A stretch of 6,246 nt of DNA from assembly GCA_900548635.1 (NCBI GenBank), contig URLP01000102.1:1-6246 (forward strand). Direction: 5' to 3'. The notes beneath the pieces were generated by a model. The model had not been told where the DNA came from. It made no database searches and saw only the letters and a program-made list of their open reading frames with translations. A program made the position numbers and the translations under genes. This stretch comes from an uncultured Megasphaera sp. (GTDB taxonomy: Bacteria > Bacillota > Negativicutes > Veillonellales > Megasphaeraceae). Shown here one piece after another: positions 5,611 to 6,246 of this stretch; the first letter of the stretch is position 1; each line of letters opens with the position of its first letter.

Positions 5611-6246
5611 TTAGTGGCTGACCGGGACTTTTTCTTCCGATTCTTCGGCGACAGCCATTTCTTCTTCTTTCAGATGAGCAAAATATTTCTTCGTTTCGGC
5701 GACGACGACACCGCTCAGGCCGATGAGGGCGATGAGGTTCGGGATAGCCATCAGGCCGTTGACGATATCCGCGAGGACCCAGATGACATCGAGTTTAATG
5801 AAGGCACCGCAGGCGACGAGGGCGATGAAGATGATGCGGTACGGCAGGATGCCTTTGACGCCGACGAGGTACTGGACGCAGCGTTCACCGTAGTAGTTCC
5901 AGCCGAGGATAGTCGTGAAAGCGAAGAGGGTCAGGCCGACGCAGAGGATGATGCTGCCGTACGTCGGGAAGGCCATGTTGAATGCGGCATTGGTCAGGGC
6001 TGCGCCGTTGACGTCGCCCATCCAGGCACCGCTGACGACGAGGACAAGGCCTGTCAGGGTGCAGATGATAATCGTATCGATGAAAGTACCGGTCATGGAA
6101 ATAAGGCCCTGTTCAGCCGGCCATTTCGTCTTGGCAGCTGCAGCGACGATCGGTGCACTGCCGAGGCCCGATTCGTTGGAGAAGACGCCGCGGGCAACAC
6201 CATTGCGCATAGCGACGAGGACGGTGGCGCCGAGGAAGCCGCCGGC
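5611..6246 (-). CDS. AGCS-family Na+:alanine/glycine symporter, C-terminal part (partial)
   Basis: The frame is open from the right edge to TAA 5611-5613, giving 211 visible residues; the true start is beyond 6246, so the ATG at 6208-6210 is internal. The product is an inner-membrane transporter of the alanine or glycine:cation symporter family, which couples small neutral amino-acid uptake to Na+ (or H+). The signature is RGVFSNESGLGSAPIVAAAA (about visible residues 19-38), matching the family's conserved G-x3-NE-x-GLGSAP segment. Hydrophobic segments follow near visible residues 53-74, 94-116, 134-153 and 155-183, then a charged, glutamate-rich cytoplasmic tail. The exact substrate cannot be decided. 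There is no obvious terminator between its stop and the tRNA-Leu promoter. Confidence 0.93.
   Translation of the reverse strand, partial: AGGFLGATVLVAMRNGVARGVFSNESGLGSAPIVAAAAKTKWPAEQGLISMTGTFIDTIIICTLTGLVLVVSGAWMGDVNGAALTNAAFNMAFPTYGSIILCVGLTLFAFTTILGWNYYGERCVQYLVGVKGILPYRIIFIALVACGAFIKLDVIWVLADIVNGLMAIPNLIALIGLSGVVVAETKKYFAHLKEEEMAVAEESEEKVPVSH

Overview
All recognisable genes in this window lie on the minus strand, so transcription runs from high to low coordinates. The base composition is moderately GC-rich. The gene set is anaerobic carbon and energy metabolism: a single-chain pyruvate carboxylase, a fumarate reductase-type iron-sulfur/flavoprotein pair, a small nitroreductase and a sodium:amino-acid symporter. 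Promoters are Firmicutes-like with an extended -10 (TGn-TATAAT). Together these suggest an anaerobic Firmicute, and my best guess is a Negativicute of the Megasphaera/Veillonellaceae kind. That placement rests on gene style and recall, not on a search.

Layout in transcription order. (1) 6246-5611: C-terminal part of an AGCS-family Na+:alanine/glycine symporter, with its N-terminus off the window. (2) 5592-5433: a strong promoter, a 10-bp inverted repeat in the leader, then tRNA-Leu(CAA) with encoded CCA and its own terminator. (3) 5362-4732: promoter, a 167-residue nitroreductase-family flavoprotein and its terminator. (4) 4664-1125: promoter and a complete 1144-residue pyruvate carboxylase, pyc, which dominates the window. 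(5) 1124-921: a 204-base gap holding a long imperfect inverted repeat built from GTTCGTTT-like words and a terminator-type hairpin just before the next ribosome binding site. (6) 920-262: an SdhB/FrdB-type iron-sulfur subunit gene broken by a frame change exactly in its [2Fe-2S] cysteine motif. (7) 252-1: the N-terminus of the partner flavoprotein, 9 bases after the iron-sulfur gene, continuing off the left edge.

How the parts fit. Pyruvate carboxylase makes oxaloacetate, the entry to the reductive C4 branch (oxaloacetate, malate, fumarate, succinate), and the downstream pair looks like a fumarate reductase/succinate dehydrogenase module at the other end of that branch. Their adjacency, with a terminator-like hairpin between them, suggests related but separately tuned expression.

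I see no new defence system, CRISPR array or mobile element. The points most worth a second look are the frame break in the iron-sulfur subunit, the inverted repeat and hairpin between pyc and that gene, and the inverted repeat in the tRNA leader.
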